A stretch of 64,000 bases of DNA from CAXBMB01 sp052078155 (GTDB lineage: Bacteria; Pseudomonadota; Alphaproteobacteria; Kiloniellales; DSM-21159). The stretch is from NCBI GenBank assembly GCA_052078155.1, contig JBQJBP010000001.1, forward strand, positions 1,426,001 through 1,490,000, in the 5' to 3' direction. The translations under genes and the position numbers were made by a program. Below, piece by piece: positions 25,391-34,169 of this stretch (position 1 is the first letter of the stretch; every line of letters begins with the position of its first letter). The notes under the pieces are model-generated. The model made no database searches. It saw only the letters and a program-made list of their open reading frames with translations, and was not told where the DNA came from.

Positions 25391-26524
25391 ATGAGTGACG
25401 TCACAGAGAGCGCCGTGTTGGACGTTCTGAAGAAAGTTGTCGATTCTGGCAGCGGAAAAGACTTGGTTTCTGCAGGCATGATCAGCGGCCTGACCATCAA
25501 AGACGGCAATGTCTTTTTTGCCATCGAAGTTGACCCCAAACGCGGGCCACAGCTGGAACCTCTGCGCAAAGCAGCCGAAGACGCTGTAGACAGCCTGCCG
25601 GGCGTCTTGTCCGTCACTGCCGTTCTGACAGCTGAGAAAGCCGCTGGTCAGACACCCCCCCAGCAAGCCCCCCAGGCGGGTCAAAGCCCAGCTGCCGGTC
25701 AGCAGCAGGGCCAGAACAAAATCATGGTACCTGGCGTCAAACACATCATTGCCGTGGCCAGTGGCAAGGGGGGCGTGGGGAAATCCACCACCACCACTAA
25801 TCTGGCCCTGGCTCTGTCGCGCCTCGGTTTGGCCGTAGGGGTGCTGGATGCGGATATCTACGGTCCCTCACAACCGCGCATGCTGGGAATTTCGGGACGG
25901 CCTGAATCACCGGACGGCAAAACCCTCAAACCCATGGAAAACTACGGCATGAAAGTCATGTCCATGGGGTTCCTGGTGGCGGAAGACACCCCCATGATCT
26001 GGCGCGGCCCCATGGTCCAGTCGGCGCTGCAGCAAATGTTGCGTGATGTGGATTGGGGGGAACTGGATGTGCTGGTGGTCGACATGCCACCGGGCACCGG
26101 CGACGCCCAGCTGACCATGGCCCAGCAGGTTCCCCTGTCGGGCGCGGTCATTGTTTCCACTCCCCAGGACATTGCCCTGATTGACGCGAAAAAGGGCCTC
26201 AACATGTTCCGCAAGGTGGACGTGCCCGTGCTGGGCCTGATCGAGAACATGAGCCTCTTCCACTGTCCCAACTGTGGCCATGAAAGCCATATCTTCGGTC
26301 ACGGCGGCGCCCGGGCCGAAGCGGAAAAAACCGGCCTGTCTTTCCTGGGCGAAGTGCCGCTGGAGCTGGTCATTCGGGAAACATCTGATTCCGGACAGCC
26401 CATTGTCGTCAGCCAGCCGGACAGCGCTTCGGCCAAAATCTATCTGCAAATGGCTGAAGCTGTCCGCGATCAACTGGCCGCCAAAGCCGGGCAAAGCAGT
26501 GGTCCACGCATTGTCATGCAGTAA
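25391..26524 (+). CDS. mrp: Mrp/ApbC/NBP35-family iron-sulfur cluster carrier ATPase
   Basis: Scaffold or carrier that delivers [4Fe-4S] clusters to apoproteins in the cytosol. Started at ATG 25391 (MSDVTESAVLDVLKKVVDSG), GGAGAAA 8 bases upstream. The 377-residue product has an N-terminal MIP18-like domain (LVSAGMISGLTIKDGNVFFA), a Pro/Gln-rich linker, and the ParA/MinD-type ATPase with the deviant Walker A SGKGGVGKSTTTTNLA, DADIYGPSQPRM, VVDMPPGTGDAQLTM and the cluster-binding CPNCGH motif (FHCPNCGHESHIFG). It ends at a strong bidirectional terminator. Confidence 0.96.
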   Translation: MSDVTESAVLDVLKKVVDSGSGKDLVSAGMISGLTIKDGNVFFAIEVDPKRGPQLEPLRKAAEDAVDSLPGVLSVTAVLTAEKAAGQTPPQQAPQAGQSPAAGQQQGQNKIMVPGVKHIIAVASGKGGVGKSTTTTNLALALSRLGLAVGVLDADIYGPSQPRMLGISGRPESPDGKTLKPMENYGMKVMSMGFLVAEDTPMIWRGPMVQSALQQMLRDVDWGELDVLVVDMPPGTGDAQLTMAQQVPLSGAVIVSTPQDIALIDAKKGLNMFRKVDVPVLGLIENMSLFHCPNCGHESHIFGHGGARAEAEKTGLSFLGEVPLELVIRETSDSGQPIVVSQPDSASAKIYLQMAEAVRDQLAAKAGQSSGPRIVMQ

Positions 26525-26590
26525 GGTGCGCCGGGCAGATTGCCAGGATCAGATCAGGACCCAGTATCGGGCTACGACTTGATAGAACAA

Positions 26591-26627
26591 AAAAAGCAGG
26601 CGGCTCCCTTGGGGCCGCCTGTTTTCT
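26591..26627. terminator. Bidirectional terminator between mrp and the PepSY-like gene
   Basis: CAGGCGGC (26597-26604) and GCCGCCTG (26614-26621) with a short interior that can pair further. TTTTCTTT follows on plus. On minus the stem is followed by seven T. It serves both convergent genes. Confidence 0.9.
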
Positions 26628-26667
26628 TTGGCTTACCGGTCAGAGCAGAGGCTCAGGTCCGGGCCAA

Positions 26668-27096
26668 TCAGCTTTTGTCATCATCGTCGTCGTCATGATC
26701 ATGACCGTACCCATGGCCATATCCGCGACCGCACTTGCCTTTGCCGTGCCGGTCTTTCATGCGTTTTTCCATGCCCACGGGCCAGCCGGTCATGGTGTTG
26801 ATTTCAACTTCTTTGACCAGAGAATCGTCTTTGGTGACGATCTGAACCAGAGCAACATTGCCTTCTTTTTCCGTGATCTGGCCGATCTTCAGGTTCTCAT
26901 TGCCACGGCGGATCAGGAAAGCCTCCCCCAGGGTGCGGACCTGCTCAACAGTCAGAGGGGTCTCGCGTTCACCGCCCCAGCCGTGGAAACCCATTTTCCC
27001 GCCAAAACCACCTGCTGGTGCGACAGAGGCAAAGACCAGCATACCCATGCCAGCAATCAAACCGGCAGTGATCATAGCTTTGCTGCGCGCTTTCAT
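26668..27096 (-). CDS. Secreted PepSY-like protein with Asp/His-rich C-terminal tail
   Basis: 142 residues. A basic start and hydrophobic helix (MKARSKAMITAGLIAGMGML, VFASVAPAGG) form a signal peptide. Residues ~47-108 look PepSY-like: LTVEQVRTLGEAFLIRRGNE, then KIGQITEKEGNVALVQIVTK, then EVEINTMTGWPVGME. The end (115-142) is metal-binding in composition: RHGKGKCGRGYGHGYGHDHD followed by a run of Asp. It is divergent from the two-component pair at 27392, whose kinase has a matching Asp/His-rich sensor segment. A periplasmic metal- or cation-responsive role is inferred, not shown. Confidence 0.75.
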   Translation of the reverse strand: MKARSKAMITAGLIAGMGMLVFASVAPAGGFGGKMGFHGWGGERETPLTVEQVRTLGEAFLIRRGNENLKIGQITEKEGNVALVQIVTKDDSLVKEVEINTMTGWPVGMEKRMKDRHGKGKCGRGYGHGYGHDHDDDDDDKS

Positions 27097-27259
27097 GTTC
27101 GTTTTCCTTCATAAAGGTCAAATTCAAGGTTTGCCTCAGTCCGGTCAGGGGGGCTGTTCTGGCCGGTTTCTCCTGAATGCCCGGTCAGTAAAGCGGAAAG
27201 ATGTCGCGAAAGTTCGTCAGAAAGCCTGGAAAAGTGTCTCCGTTTTTCTCAAGCCCGGG

Positions 27260-27279
27260 CTTTGACATACTTTGATACA
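27260..27279 (+). promoter_or_regulatory. Tandem 10-bp direct repeat, candidate response-regulator site
   Basis: CTTTGACATA (27260-27269) is followed with no gap by CTTTGATACA (27270-27279), eight of ten bases identical. Adjacent 10-bp half-sites are what OmpR-family regulators bind as head-to-tail dimers. The site is in the 295-bp space between the PepSY-like gene and the OmpR-type regulator gene, 113 bp before the latter, so it could control either or both. Confidence 0.5.
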
Positions 27280-27391
27280 TTTTAGGGGGTGCGGGACCCG
27301 TCGATCCCGGTCAAGCTTGGCACAAGCAAGGCTGAGGACACTCCCTCTCCGCCACTTTCAAGAGACTGTTGCTGAATAGAGATCTGACAAC

Positions 27392-28129
27392 GTGACGACC
27401 GCTGCCTCCCCTCACCTCTTGATCGTTGATGACCACAAGGACATCCGCGACCTGCTGGGCAAATACCTGTCTCAGCAGGGGTATCGGGTGAGCCTTGCCA
27501 AGAACGGTCAGGAACTGAGGCAGGCGCTTAAAGGCCAGAGCATCGATCTGATCGTCCTGGACATCATGATGCCCGGTGAAGACGGCCTTACACTCTGTCG
27601 GGACATTCGGGCACACGACAGCGTGCCGATCATTTTCCTGACCGCCATGGGCGAAGAAACAGATCGCATCATCGGGCTGGAGATGGGGGCCGATGACTAT
27701 CTGAGCAAACCCTTCAATCCCCGTGAACTGCTGGCCCGCATCAAAGCTGTGCTCAGACGGGCCGAAAGCCTGCCACCTCAGCGCGGAGAACTGCCGGAAT
27801 CCCAGGGAGGCCGCCAGCTGGCTTTCGACCGCTGGATTCTGCAGGTTGATCAGCGCCAGCTGCTAAACGAAAAGGAGGTGGTGGTCGCCCTTTCCACGGC
27901 TGAGTACCAGCTGTTGACCGCCTTCCTGCAACACCCCAACCGAGTGCTCAGCCGGGATCAGCTGATGGATCTGACCCGTGGTCGCGCGTCTGAAGCCTTT
28001 GACCGCTCCATCGACAACCAGGTTAGCCGACTGCGCAAAAAGATCGAGAGAGATCCAAAAGCCCCTGAGCTGATCAAAACGGTCTGGGGCGGCGGCTACC
28101 GGTTTGGGGCGGAGGTGTCTGAGTTATGA
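27392..28129 (+). CDS. OmpR-family response regulator
   Basis: 245 residues, GTG start. Receiver domain 9-120: acidic pocket VDD (13-14), phospho-acceptor D57 in IVLDIMMPGEDG, the conserved Lys in DDYLSKPFNPRELLARI. The C-terminal winged helix DNA-binding domain has STAEYQLLTAFLQHPNRVLS, SIDNQVSRLRKKIE and IKTVWGGGYRFG. The stop overlaps the kinase start by 4 bp (ATGA), so the two are coupled. Likely targets are its own operon and the divergent PepSY-like gene, given the 10-bp direct repeat between them. Confidence 0.95.
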   Translation: MTTAASPHLLIVDDHKDIRDLLGKYLSQQGYRVSLAKNGQELRQALKGQSIDLIVLDIMMPGEDGLTLCRDIRAHDSVPIIFLTAMGEETDRIIGLEMGADDYLSKPFNPRELLARIKAVLRRAESLPPQRGELPESQGGRQLAFDRWILQVDQRQLLNEKEVVVALSTAEYQLLTAFLQHPNRVLSRDQLMDLTRGRASEAFDRSIDNQVSRLRKKIERDPKAPELIKTVWGGGYRFGAEVSEL

Positions 28130-29685
28130 CCGGCACCTCCCCAGCCCCTATACTGGCAAAGCTGCGCCTGCTGGCGAGCCGACTGGTGCCCAAAAGTCTC
28201 GCCGGTCAGACCATTTTGCTTGTGCTGCTGGCCGTCTTTATCGCTCAGGGGGTTACCCTCTGGGTGGTGTCCGATGATAACCGGGTGATGGAACAGGCCC
28301 TGCGGCGGGAGGTATTGCTCGACCGGGCATCGGCTGCCGCCCGCACCACCATTGCCACCCCCGATCCGGAGGTGCGCGAAGATCTGCTGGAAGCTCTGAG
28401 CGACCGCCGCCTCCAGTTCAGTCTGTCAGATGACCCTTTGCCGGGACTGAGCAGCCAGCGCATGAGCGACTTTGACCGGCGCACCGCAGAAGAAGTGGCC
28501 GATGAGCTGTCAGACAGTGGTGTGCGGCAGGTTCTGGCCCACGGGGAGGAGATGAAACACTTCTGGCGCAAGAAGTGGTTCGATTTCCAGCGCAATCATT
28601 CAAAAACCTTCAGCCGGACGCGCGACGACGAGGATCATCACGACCGCGGAGACGGCAGAGATGACGATGACGATCACCACGACCTGTCAGATGACATGGA
28701 AGAGGTGGTCAAGAAGCACATGCGCTTCAAAGAGCTGTCTCGTAAGTTCAAACTGGCACTGTCCATCCAGCTGCCGGACGGGCTGTGGCTGAACATTTCC
28801 AGCAGATTGTCTGTGCCGCCCCGTCCCCACGCCCTGCCGGTTCTGTCCTTCTATCTGACGATTACCGTTATCCTCTCCGGCATCATTATCCTGATGATCC
28901 GCCGGATCACCCGTCCGCTGGCCAGTCTTTCTGAGGCAGCAGATGCGTTAGGGCGCGGGCAAACACCGCCTGTGCTGGATGCGGAAAGTGGACCAGAGGA
29001 ACTGCGGCGAACCACCCGTGCCTTCAATGACATGCAGGCGCGCCTGCAACGGTTTGTGCAGGATCGTACGGCCATGCTGGCGGCAATGTCCCACGACCTG
29101 CGCACGCCCATCACCAGCCTGCGTCTGCGCGCCGAGTTCATCGAAGATGAGGAAACCCGCGCCAAAGTTCTGGAAACCCTGGCGGAAATGCAGCAGATGG
29201 TCGAAGCCAGCCTGGATTTCCTGCGCGAGGAAGCCAAGCGCGAAGACAGCCAGAAGCTGGACTTAAACGCCTTGTTGCAGGCCCTGGTCGATGACCTGGT
29301 TGACCTCAAACATGAGATCACTTTTCAGACAAAGGCCCCCGTCCTGATCACCTGCCAGCCGATGGCCCTGAAAAGGGCGCTGCGCAACCTGATGAGCAAT
29401 GCCTGTTTCTACGGCCACACCGCCCAGGTTCGGGTGCAGGAACAGACAGACGCCATCAGAATTGTCATTGAAGACGAAGGTCCGGGCATTCCAGAAGACC
29501 AGCTGGAAGAGGTCTTCAGGCCTTTCTTCCGCCTGGATTCCTCACGCAACAGGGAAACCGGCGGCATTGGATTGGGACTGGCCATCTCCCGCACCATCGC
29601 CCGCGCCCAGGGTGGGGATCTGGTGCTGGAAAACAGACCCGAAGGTGGGTTGAGGGCTATTTTGAGTCTGCCCAAAGAGTCGTAG
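28126..29685 (+). CDS. Sensor histidine kinase with Asp/His-rich periplasmic segment
   Basis: 519 residues. Membrane helix 1 at ~27-48 (GQTILLVLLAVFIAQGVTLW), helix 2 at ~238-258 (PVLSFYLTITVILSGIIILM), leaving a ~190-residue periplasmic domain. Within it, residues 166-190 are dominated by Asp and His (RDDEDHHDRGDGRDDDDDHH and onward), an uncommon composition that suggests binding of a metal or polycation. Then HAMP, HisKA with H323 in AMSHDLRTPITSLRLRAEFI, and the ATPase domain (NLMSNACFYG, EDEGPGIPEDQLE, TGGIGLGLAI). The layout is EnvZ/OmpR-like. It is translationally coupled to the regulator upstream. Confidence 0.94.
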   Translation: MTGTSPAPILAKLRLLASRLVPKSLAGQTILLVLLAVFIAQGVTLWVVSDDNRVMEQALRREVLLDRASAAARTTIATPDPEVREDLLEALSDRRLQFSLSDDPLPGLSSQRMSDFDRRTAEEVADELSDSGVRQVLAHGEEMKHFWRKKWFDFQRNHSKTFSRTRDDEDHHDRGDGRDDDDDHHDLSDDMEEVVKKHMRFKELSRKFKLALSIQLPDGLWLNISSRLSVPPRPHALPVLSFYLTITVILSGIIILMIRRITRPLASLSEAADALGRGQTPPVLDAESGPEELRRTTRAFNDMQARLQRFVQDRTAMLAAMSHDLRTPITSLRLRAEFIEDEETRAKVLETLAEMQQMVEASLDFLREEAKREDSQKLDLNALLQALVDDLVDLKHEITFQTKAPVLITCQPMALKRALRNLMSNACFYGHTAQVRVQEQTDAIRIVIEDEGPGIPEDQLEEVFRPFFRLDSSRNRETGGIGLGLAISRTIARAQGGDLVLENRPEGGLRAILSLPKES

Positions 29686-29767
29686 GTTCTCGCAAGCTTT
29701 CTACGGTTGTCACTCGATCAGGCATCAACGACCCAAAGCAACTTCAGCAGAAAACCGGTCTTTCAGG

Positions 29768-31132
29768 TCACTCAGCCGCCATGGGGGTGCTGTCAGCCAA
29801 GGCACCGTCAGTCTCGGACTGAAAAGCCTCATGATCTGTCAAAGCCTTCGGCAAGGGTCCCCCCAGTGCCCAGTCGATCAAACCCACAGAATGAACCAGC
29901 GGAATTCCGGTGCCCTTGGCGATCTGTGTCAGACAGCCAATGTTCCCGGCGGCAATTGCCAGAGGGGCCAGACGCTCCAGATTTTCGACCTTGCGGTCAC
30001 GCAGGCGCGTGGCAATCTCTGGCTGCATGATGTTGTAGGTTCCGGCCGAACCGCAGCAGAGATGGCCTTCAATGGGCTCCACAACCTCAAAACCCAGCGT
30101 GCGTAACAGCTGCTTGGGCGGTTCCTTGACCTGCTGGCCGTGCTGCAGGGAACAGGCGGAATGATAAGCGATCCGCTGGCCCGTTGCGCGTCGGGGCTGC
30201 AGGTCCTCCTGCTCACTCAAAAACTCACTGATGTCCCGGGTCAGGTCAGAAATCCGCGCCGCCTTTTCAGCATAGTGCGGGTCTTCCCGAAGCATATAGC
30301 CATAGTCCTTGACCGTAGTGCCGCAGCCCGATGCATTGATGATGATGGCGTCCAGTCCCTCACCCTCCAGCTCCCGAATCCAGGCATCCACGTTGGCTTT
30401 TGCAGATGCATGAGAGTCATCGTCGCGCCCCATATGATGGGTCAGTGCGCCGCAACAGCCCCCTCCTTTCGGCACCACAACCTCAACCCCGATCCGAGTC
30501 AGGAGACGTTCTGTGGCCTCGTTGATGTCGGGTGCCAGCACCTGCTGGGCACAGCCTGTCATCAACACCACCCGCTTGCGGCGGGGCCCCTGTGCTGCAG
30601 CCACATGGGGCCGGTCGACGGCAGAGGGAGACGGCAACGTCGCCGGCGCCAGTGCCAGCATGGCGCGGATTCGAGGTGGCAGAACACCGTCAAACAGGCG
30701 GCTCACCGGGCGGCTGACCACAGCCCCCAGCAAGGCCAGACGGAAGATCTGAGGCCGGGGCAGCAGATAAGCCAGAAGTTTCCGCAAGGTCCGGTCACCC
30801 CAGGACCGGGTGTAGGTCTTTTCAATGTAGCTGCGGGCCTGGTCCACCAGATGCATGTAGTGAACGCCGGACGGACAGGTGGACATGCAGGACAGGCAGG
30901 ACAGACAGCGGTCCAGGTGCTTAACCACCTTGCCGGGCGCCGGTTTGTCATTCTCCAGCATGTCTTTGATCTGGTAGATCCGGCCCCGGGGACTGTCCAG
31001 TTCGTCGCCCAGCAGGACATAGGTCGGGCAGGTCGCCGTGCAAAAGCCACAGTGAACGCAGGACCGCAGAATCTTCTCAGCTTCCTGCAAGTCCGGGTTT
31101 GCCAGTTGGGCAAGCGAAAAATTGGTCTGCAT
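29768..31132 (-). CDS. glcF: Glycolate oxidase iron-sulfur subunit
   Basis: 454 residues. Two [4Fe-4S] ferredoxin motifs near the N terminus: CVHCGFCTATCP and CLSCLSCMSTCP. Two CCG domains typical of GlcF/heterodisulfide-reductase-like subunits: GGGCCGALTHHMG and HLCCGSAGTYNIMQPEIA. It passes electrons from the GlcD/GlcE flavoprotein to the respiratory chain during glycolate oxidation to glyoxylate. It is the last gene of the minus-strand glc group but is separated from glcE by an unrelated membrane protein gene and a 217-bp gap. Confidence 0.95.
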   Translation of the reverse strand: MQTNFSLAQLANPDLQEAEKILRSCVHCGFCTATCPTYVLLGDELDSPRGRIYQIKDMLENDKPAPGKVVKHLDRCLSCLSCMSTCPSGVHYMHLVDQARSYIEKTYTRSWGDRTLRKLLAYLLPRPQIFRLALLGAVVSRPVSRLFDGVLPPRIRAMLALAPATLPSPSAVDRPHVAAAQGPRRKRVVLMTGCAQQVLAPDINEATERLLTRIGVEVVVPKGGGCCGALTHHMGRDDDSHASAKANVDAWIRELEGEGLDAIIINASGCGTTVKDYGYMLREDPHYAEKAARISDLTRDISEFLSEQEDLQPRRATGQRIAYHSACSLQHGQQVKEPPKQLLRTLGFEVVEPIEGHLCCGSAGTYNIMQPEIATRLRDRKVENLERLAPLAIAAGNIGCLTQIAKGTGIPLVHSVGLIDWALGGPLPKALTDHEAFQSETDGALADSTPMAAE

Positions 31133-31249
31133 CCGACAACAAAGTCCTTATCGATCTCTCGCGAAAAACCGACAGGACTGCTGCAACAAAGGCAGTGGCC
31201 CAAGACCGGTCTTTCCATCCAGGTGTGGCGGAGCTCTAACGTCTCCTTG

Positions 31250-31294
31250 GCCTGAGCGACCCGATAGACCCACTCAGGCTTGTTTGTTTCTTTT
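31250..31294 (+). terminator. Plus-strand terminator-like hairpin opposite the glcF leader
   Basis: GCCTGAG (31250-31256) and CTCAGGC (31273-31279) form a 7-bp stem with a 16-base loop, followed on plus by TTGTTTGTTTCTTTT. No plus-strand gene ends here; all nearby genes are on minus. It could end an antisense transcript or be chance. The loop is long for an efficient terminator. Confidence 0.35.
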
Positions 31295-31349
31295 CAGGAC
31301 GCAAAGACTGGTCAGGAGCGGAGACCCCCAGACAGGGAGCCGTTCCAGA

Positions 31350-32918
31350 TCAGTGCGCTGCATCCTGTTGCTGACTTTCCAGCAAGGCCCGGCAGACTTC
31401 ACCCATGCCGGAATGAGACAGGCGATGGGTGGTTTGGCCGCTGGGATCACTGAGTTTGGCGGTGGACAGCAGATGCTGATACTTCTCCACAAAGGATTTC
31501 AGCATGGCTTCCCCACCCAGCAGTTTCAGCTGCTGGTTCATCTGCGGACCCTGCCCGCGCACCAGGTCCTGAGACACCAGCTGGAAAAAGGCGTCCTCAG
31601 CCCCGCCGTTGTAGTGCTGAAAGGCATGGTCATAGCGTTCGGGCGCGGAAATGACGGAGGCCAGATCCATGGCAATGGAATTCAGTTCACCGCGCACCCG
31701 CCGCTCAAGATTGGCCATCTGTTCGGCTGACAGGCTCTTGGGTTGACTGGCTTCCACCTCAAAAGGATGGGGTGGCAGCTTGAGGTCTTCCGCGCGGATC
31801 GGGTCCGGTTCCTCTTCAACGCTTACTGGTGAAAGAACCGGTGCCGGGGGTGGCACCCGCACAGCAGACGCCGCCGTTGGCTGATCTCTGTGGACTGCAA
31901 CCTCAGCCTCATCCTGCGTGACTGCGGAATCCTGAGCAGGGGCCGGGTGAGCAGCAGCAGGCTCAGAAGGCGCTGCAGGCGAGAGAGCTTCAGTGGCTTG
32001 CTGTTGTACTGCCCGCTCCTGCTGCCCAACTGTTTCCTGTCGGCTTGCCGTTTCCTGCTCGGTAACGATAGGCGCCGGTGCAGCCGAAGCATGCGATCTT
32101 TGAGGTGTTGCCTGTTGGGCAGGTGCCTGTCTGACTTCGTCAGTTTCAGAGGAGCTGTGGAAGGTGGCCTGTTGTTCTATGGCGCGTTCTTCAGCCCGCT
32201 CTTCGGCAATGACATCTGCCAGAGACACTTTGGCCGGCTCAGGCTTGTTGGAGGGAACGTTATCGGCGAAGGGATGTTCCGGATCAATTTCCCATTTGTT
32301 GGCTTCCCGGGCGTCCTGTTCTTCTTTCTCACGGATCAGATCGTCCAGGCTGACCTTCCCCCCCAGAACAGAGGGAGGCGCGCCTCCTTCACCTGCCAGG
32401 GTCCGTTCTTCCTTGCCGGCATAGCCGTAGGGATCAGACCTCTGCTGTTCGGCTTCGTCATCGAGAGGTTTGGGCAAATCAATGGATGGTGCCACACGGG
32501 CACGGGCCGCATTGGCTTCTTCGCGGTAGCGATGCCTTTCCAGCGGTGTCTCCGGATCGTCCGTTTCTTCAGCCTGAAAGGCCTGCTGCTGCGGGGGCTG
32601 GGCTTCAGGCTGACTTTCGTAGCTTTCTTCCTCGTAGCCCTGGAAGTAGTTCTCTTCATTTTCCATGGCCAGGCGCTGGCTATCTGAGCGCAGGGACATC
32701 TCCAGCCTGTGCAACTGGCGACGGGAGCGGCGCCAGGCCACAAAGGTCCAGATGAACAGCACCGGCGAAACAACCGCTACCGCAAGAAAAGCCTGCTCAG
32801 CCGGCAGAAAGTGTGCCAGAGACTCCAACCCGAAAATGAGGGTCAGGTTCTGATAGGCAAAGAGCCCCCAGAAAGCCGTGGCCAAAAAGGCCAGTAACAG
32901 AAGAAACACCCCGAACAT
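31350..32918 (-). CDS. Unknown membrane-anchored protein with long disordered region, inside the glc operon
   Basis: Not recognised. I start at ATG 32918 (MFGVFLLLLAFLATAFWGLF), 13 bp after the glcE stop; a TTG at 32939 would overlap glcE. The 522-residue product has two N-terminal membrane helices (~2-22 and ~42-62: FLAVAVVSPVLFIWTFVAW), a basic cytoplasmic stretch (RRSRRQLHRLE), then about 300 residues rich in Glu, Gln, Pro and Ala with little predicted structure, e.g. AQPPQQQAFQAEETDDPETP. A conserved-looking helical C-terminal domain (~390-515) follows: SAEQMANLERRVRGELNSIA and later SFVEKYQHLLSTAKLSDPSG. The layout resembles a membrane-tethered scaffold or regulator. Confidence 0.75.
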   Translation of the reverse strand: MFGVFLLLLAFLATAFWGLFAYQNLTLIFGLESLAHFLPAEQAFLAVAVVSPVLFIWTFVAWRRSRRQLHRLEMSLRSDSQRLAMENEENYFQGYEEESYESQPEAQPPQQQAFQAEETDDPETPLERHRYREEANAARARVAPSIDLPKPLDDEAEQQRSDPYGYAGKEERTLAGEGGAPPSVLGGKVSLDDLIREKEEQDAREANKWEIDPEHPFADNVPSNKPEPAKVSLADVIAEERAEERAIEQQATFHSSSETDEVRQAPAQQATPQRSHASAAPAPIVTEQETASRQETVGQQERAVQQQATEALSPAAPSEPAAAHPAPAQDSAVTQDEAEVAVHRDQPTAASAVRVPPPAPVLSPVSVEEEPDPIRAEDLKLPPHPFEVEASQPKSLSAEQMANLERRVRGELNSIAMDLASVISAPERYDHAFQHYNGGAEDAFFQLVSQDLVRGQGPQMNQQLKLLGGEAMLKSFVEKYQHLLSTAKLSDPSGQTTHRLSHSGMGEVCRALLESQQQDAAH

Positions 32919-32931
32919 CCTTGATCCCCGA

Positions 32932-34158
32932 TCAGTCAATTTTCAAGGAGAGGCGGCCACGGTTAAAAAGCTGCATTGGATCAAAGCTCTGCCGTAATCT
33001 CTGGCTCAACAGCTCCAATCCCGCATCCATCGGCTGGAACACCGGTACCTGTTCCCTCAGCGTCGCATCGGCCCGCATCAATGTGGCGTGACCACCCAAT
33101 TCTGCGACAGCCCCCCGCAACAGGCTCGCCCCGGCATCTCCTTCAGGCGGCAGTGCAATCCACAACAAACCACCTCCCCAATCTGCATAGTACAAGGCAT
33201 TGGGTACGCTGGCGAGAAGATCTGCGACCTTCGGGGCCTGAGTGGGGGCTACAGACAAACGCCAGACAGCAGTTTCCTGATCCTGGCAAAGCGGATTGAT
33301 GCGGCTCAGTTCATCCCAGAAAAGGCGCGAATTGTGTGTATGGAGTTCTTCGGTTTCGCCAAAGTCAGACAGCTCATCACGAAGAGAGCGGCAGCGGTCT
33401 TTGACCGACAGCGAGGTGCCCTCCAACCGCAGGAAAGTCACGGCCCGCCCCGCTTCGCGCACATAAGACACTTCTGAATGGGCGGCGGCTTCTGCGGGCA
33501 GATAAGCTGCGCCGGAAATGTCATAGGGGGAATTCAGCCCCTGGCTCATGGCTTTGACGGCCGCAGCAATGTCCTGCCCCAGGACCATCACCGTGTAGGA
33601 TTTTTCAGCCGCCGGAAGGACTTTAAGGGTCACCTCCCCCATCACTGCCAGGGTGCCATAGGAGCCCGCCATGATTTTGGAGAGGTCATAGCCGGTGACG
33701 TTCTTGACGACTCGGGCGCCGGATTTGATCTCTTCGCCGCGGCCCGTGACACAGCGGAATCCCAGAAAGTGATCTCGGGCTGCACCTGTCTTGATCCGCC
33801 GGGGTCCCGCCAGATTACAGGCGATGGTGCCAGCCAGAGTTCCGCCACCGGCGGGCTGGCCATAGAGAGGCCCCAGATCCAGAGGCTCAAAAGCCAGTTC
33901 CTGGCGGCTCTGACCCAAGGCAGATTTGATCTCAGCCAGGGACGTCCCCGCCCGGGCAGACAGCACCAGTTCTTCCGGCTCGTAGAGGCTGATGCCCTGA
34001 AACCCCGCCAGCGAGAGACTGTGCTCCGCCTGAACGGCATGCCCGAGAGCCTGTTTGCTGCCACTCCCCAGAATTTCCAGAGGAGCCTTTTCCTGGATGG
34101 CCCAGCTCACAACGTCCTGCAGCTGCTGCCAGTTTTCCGGTTTGAATGTATCACCCAT
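32932..34158 (-). CDS. glcE: Glycolate oxidase FAD-binding subunit
   Basis: 408 residues. An N-terminal FAD-binding-4 fold shortened relative to GlcD: APLEILGSGSKQALGHAVQA, YEPEELVLSARAGTSLAEIK, GGGTLAGTIACNLAGPRRIK, and GARVVKNVTGYDLSKIMAGS, the last being a strong GlcE signature. It forms the oxidase core with GlcD and GlcF. It follows glcD by 11 bp. The stop is 13 bp before the unknown membrane protein, which is therefore probably cotranscribed. Confidence 0.95.
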   Translation of the reverse strand: MGDTFKPENWQQLQDVVSWAIQEKAPLEILGSGSKQALGHAVQAEHSLSLAGFQGISLYEPEELVLSARAGTSLAEIKSALGQSRQELAFEPLDLGPLYGQPAGGGTLAGTIACNLAGPRRIKTGAARDHFLGFRCVTGRGEEIKSGARVVKNVTGYDLSKIMAGSYGTLAVMGEVTLKVLPAAEKSYTVMVLGQDIAAAVKAMSQGLNSPYDISGAAYLPAEAAAHSEVSYVREAGRAVTFLRLEGTSLSVKDRCRSLRDELSDFGETEELHTHNSRLFWDELSRINPLCQDQETAVWRLSVAPTQAPKVADLLASVPNALYYADWGGGLLWIALPPEGDAGASLLRGAVAELGGHATLMRADATLREQVPVFQPMDAGLELLSQRLRQSFDPMQLFNRGRLSLKID

Positions 34159-34169
34159 AAATGAAGGCC

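Noticed and set aside
27392..29685. Naming the two-component pair ompR/envZ
   Set aside because: Architecture is similar but the sensor domain is different and Asp/His-rich, and the neighbours differ; no gene symbol is justified.
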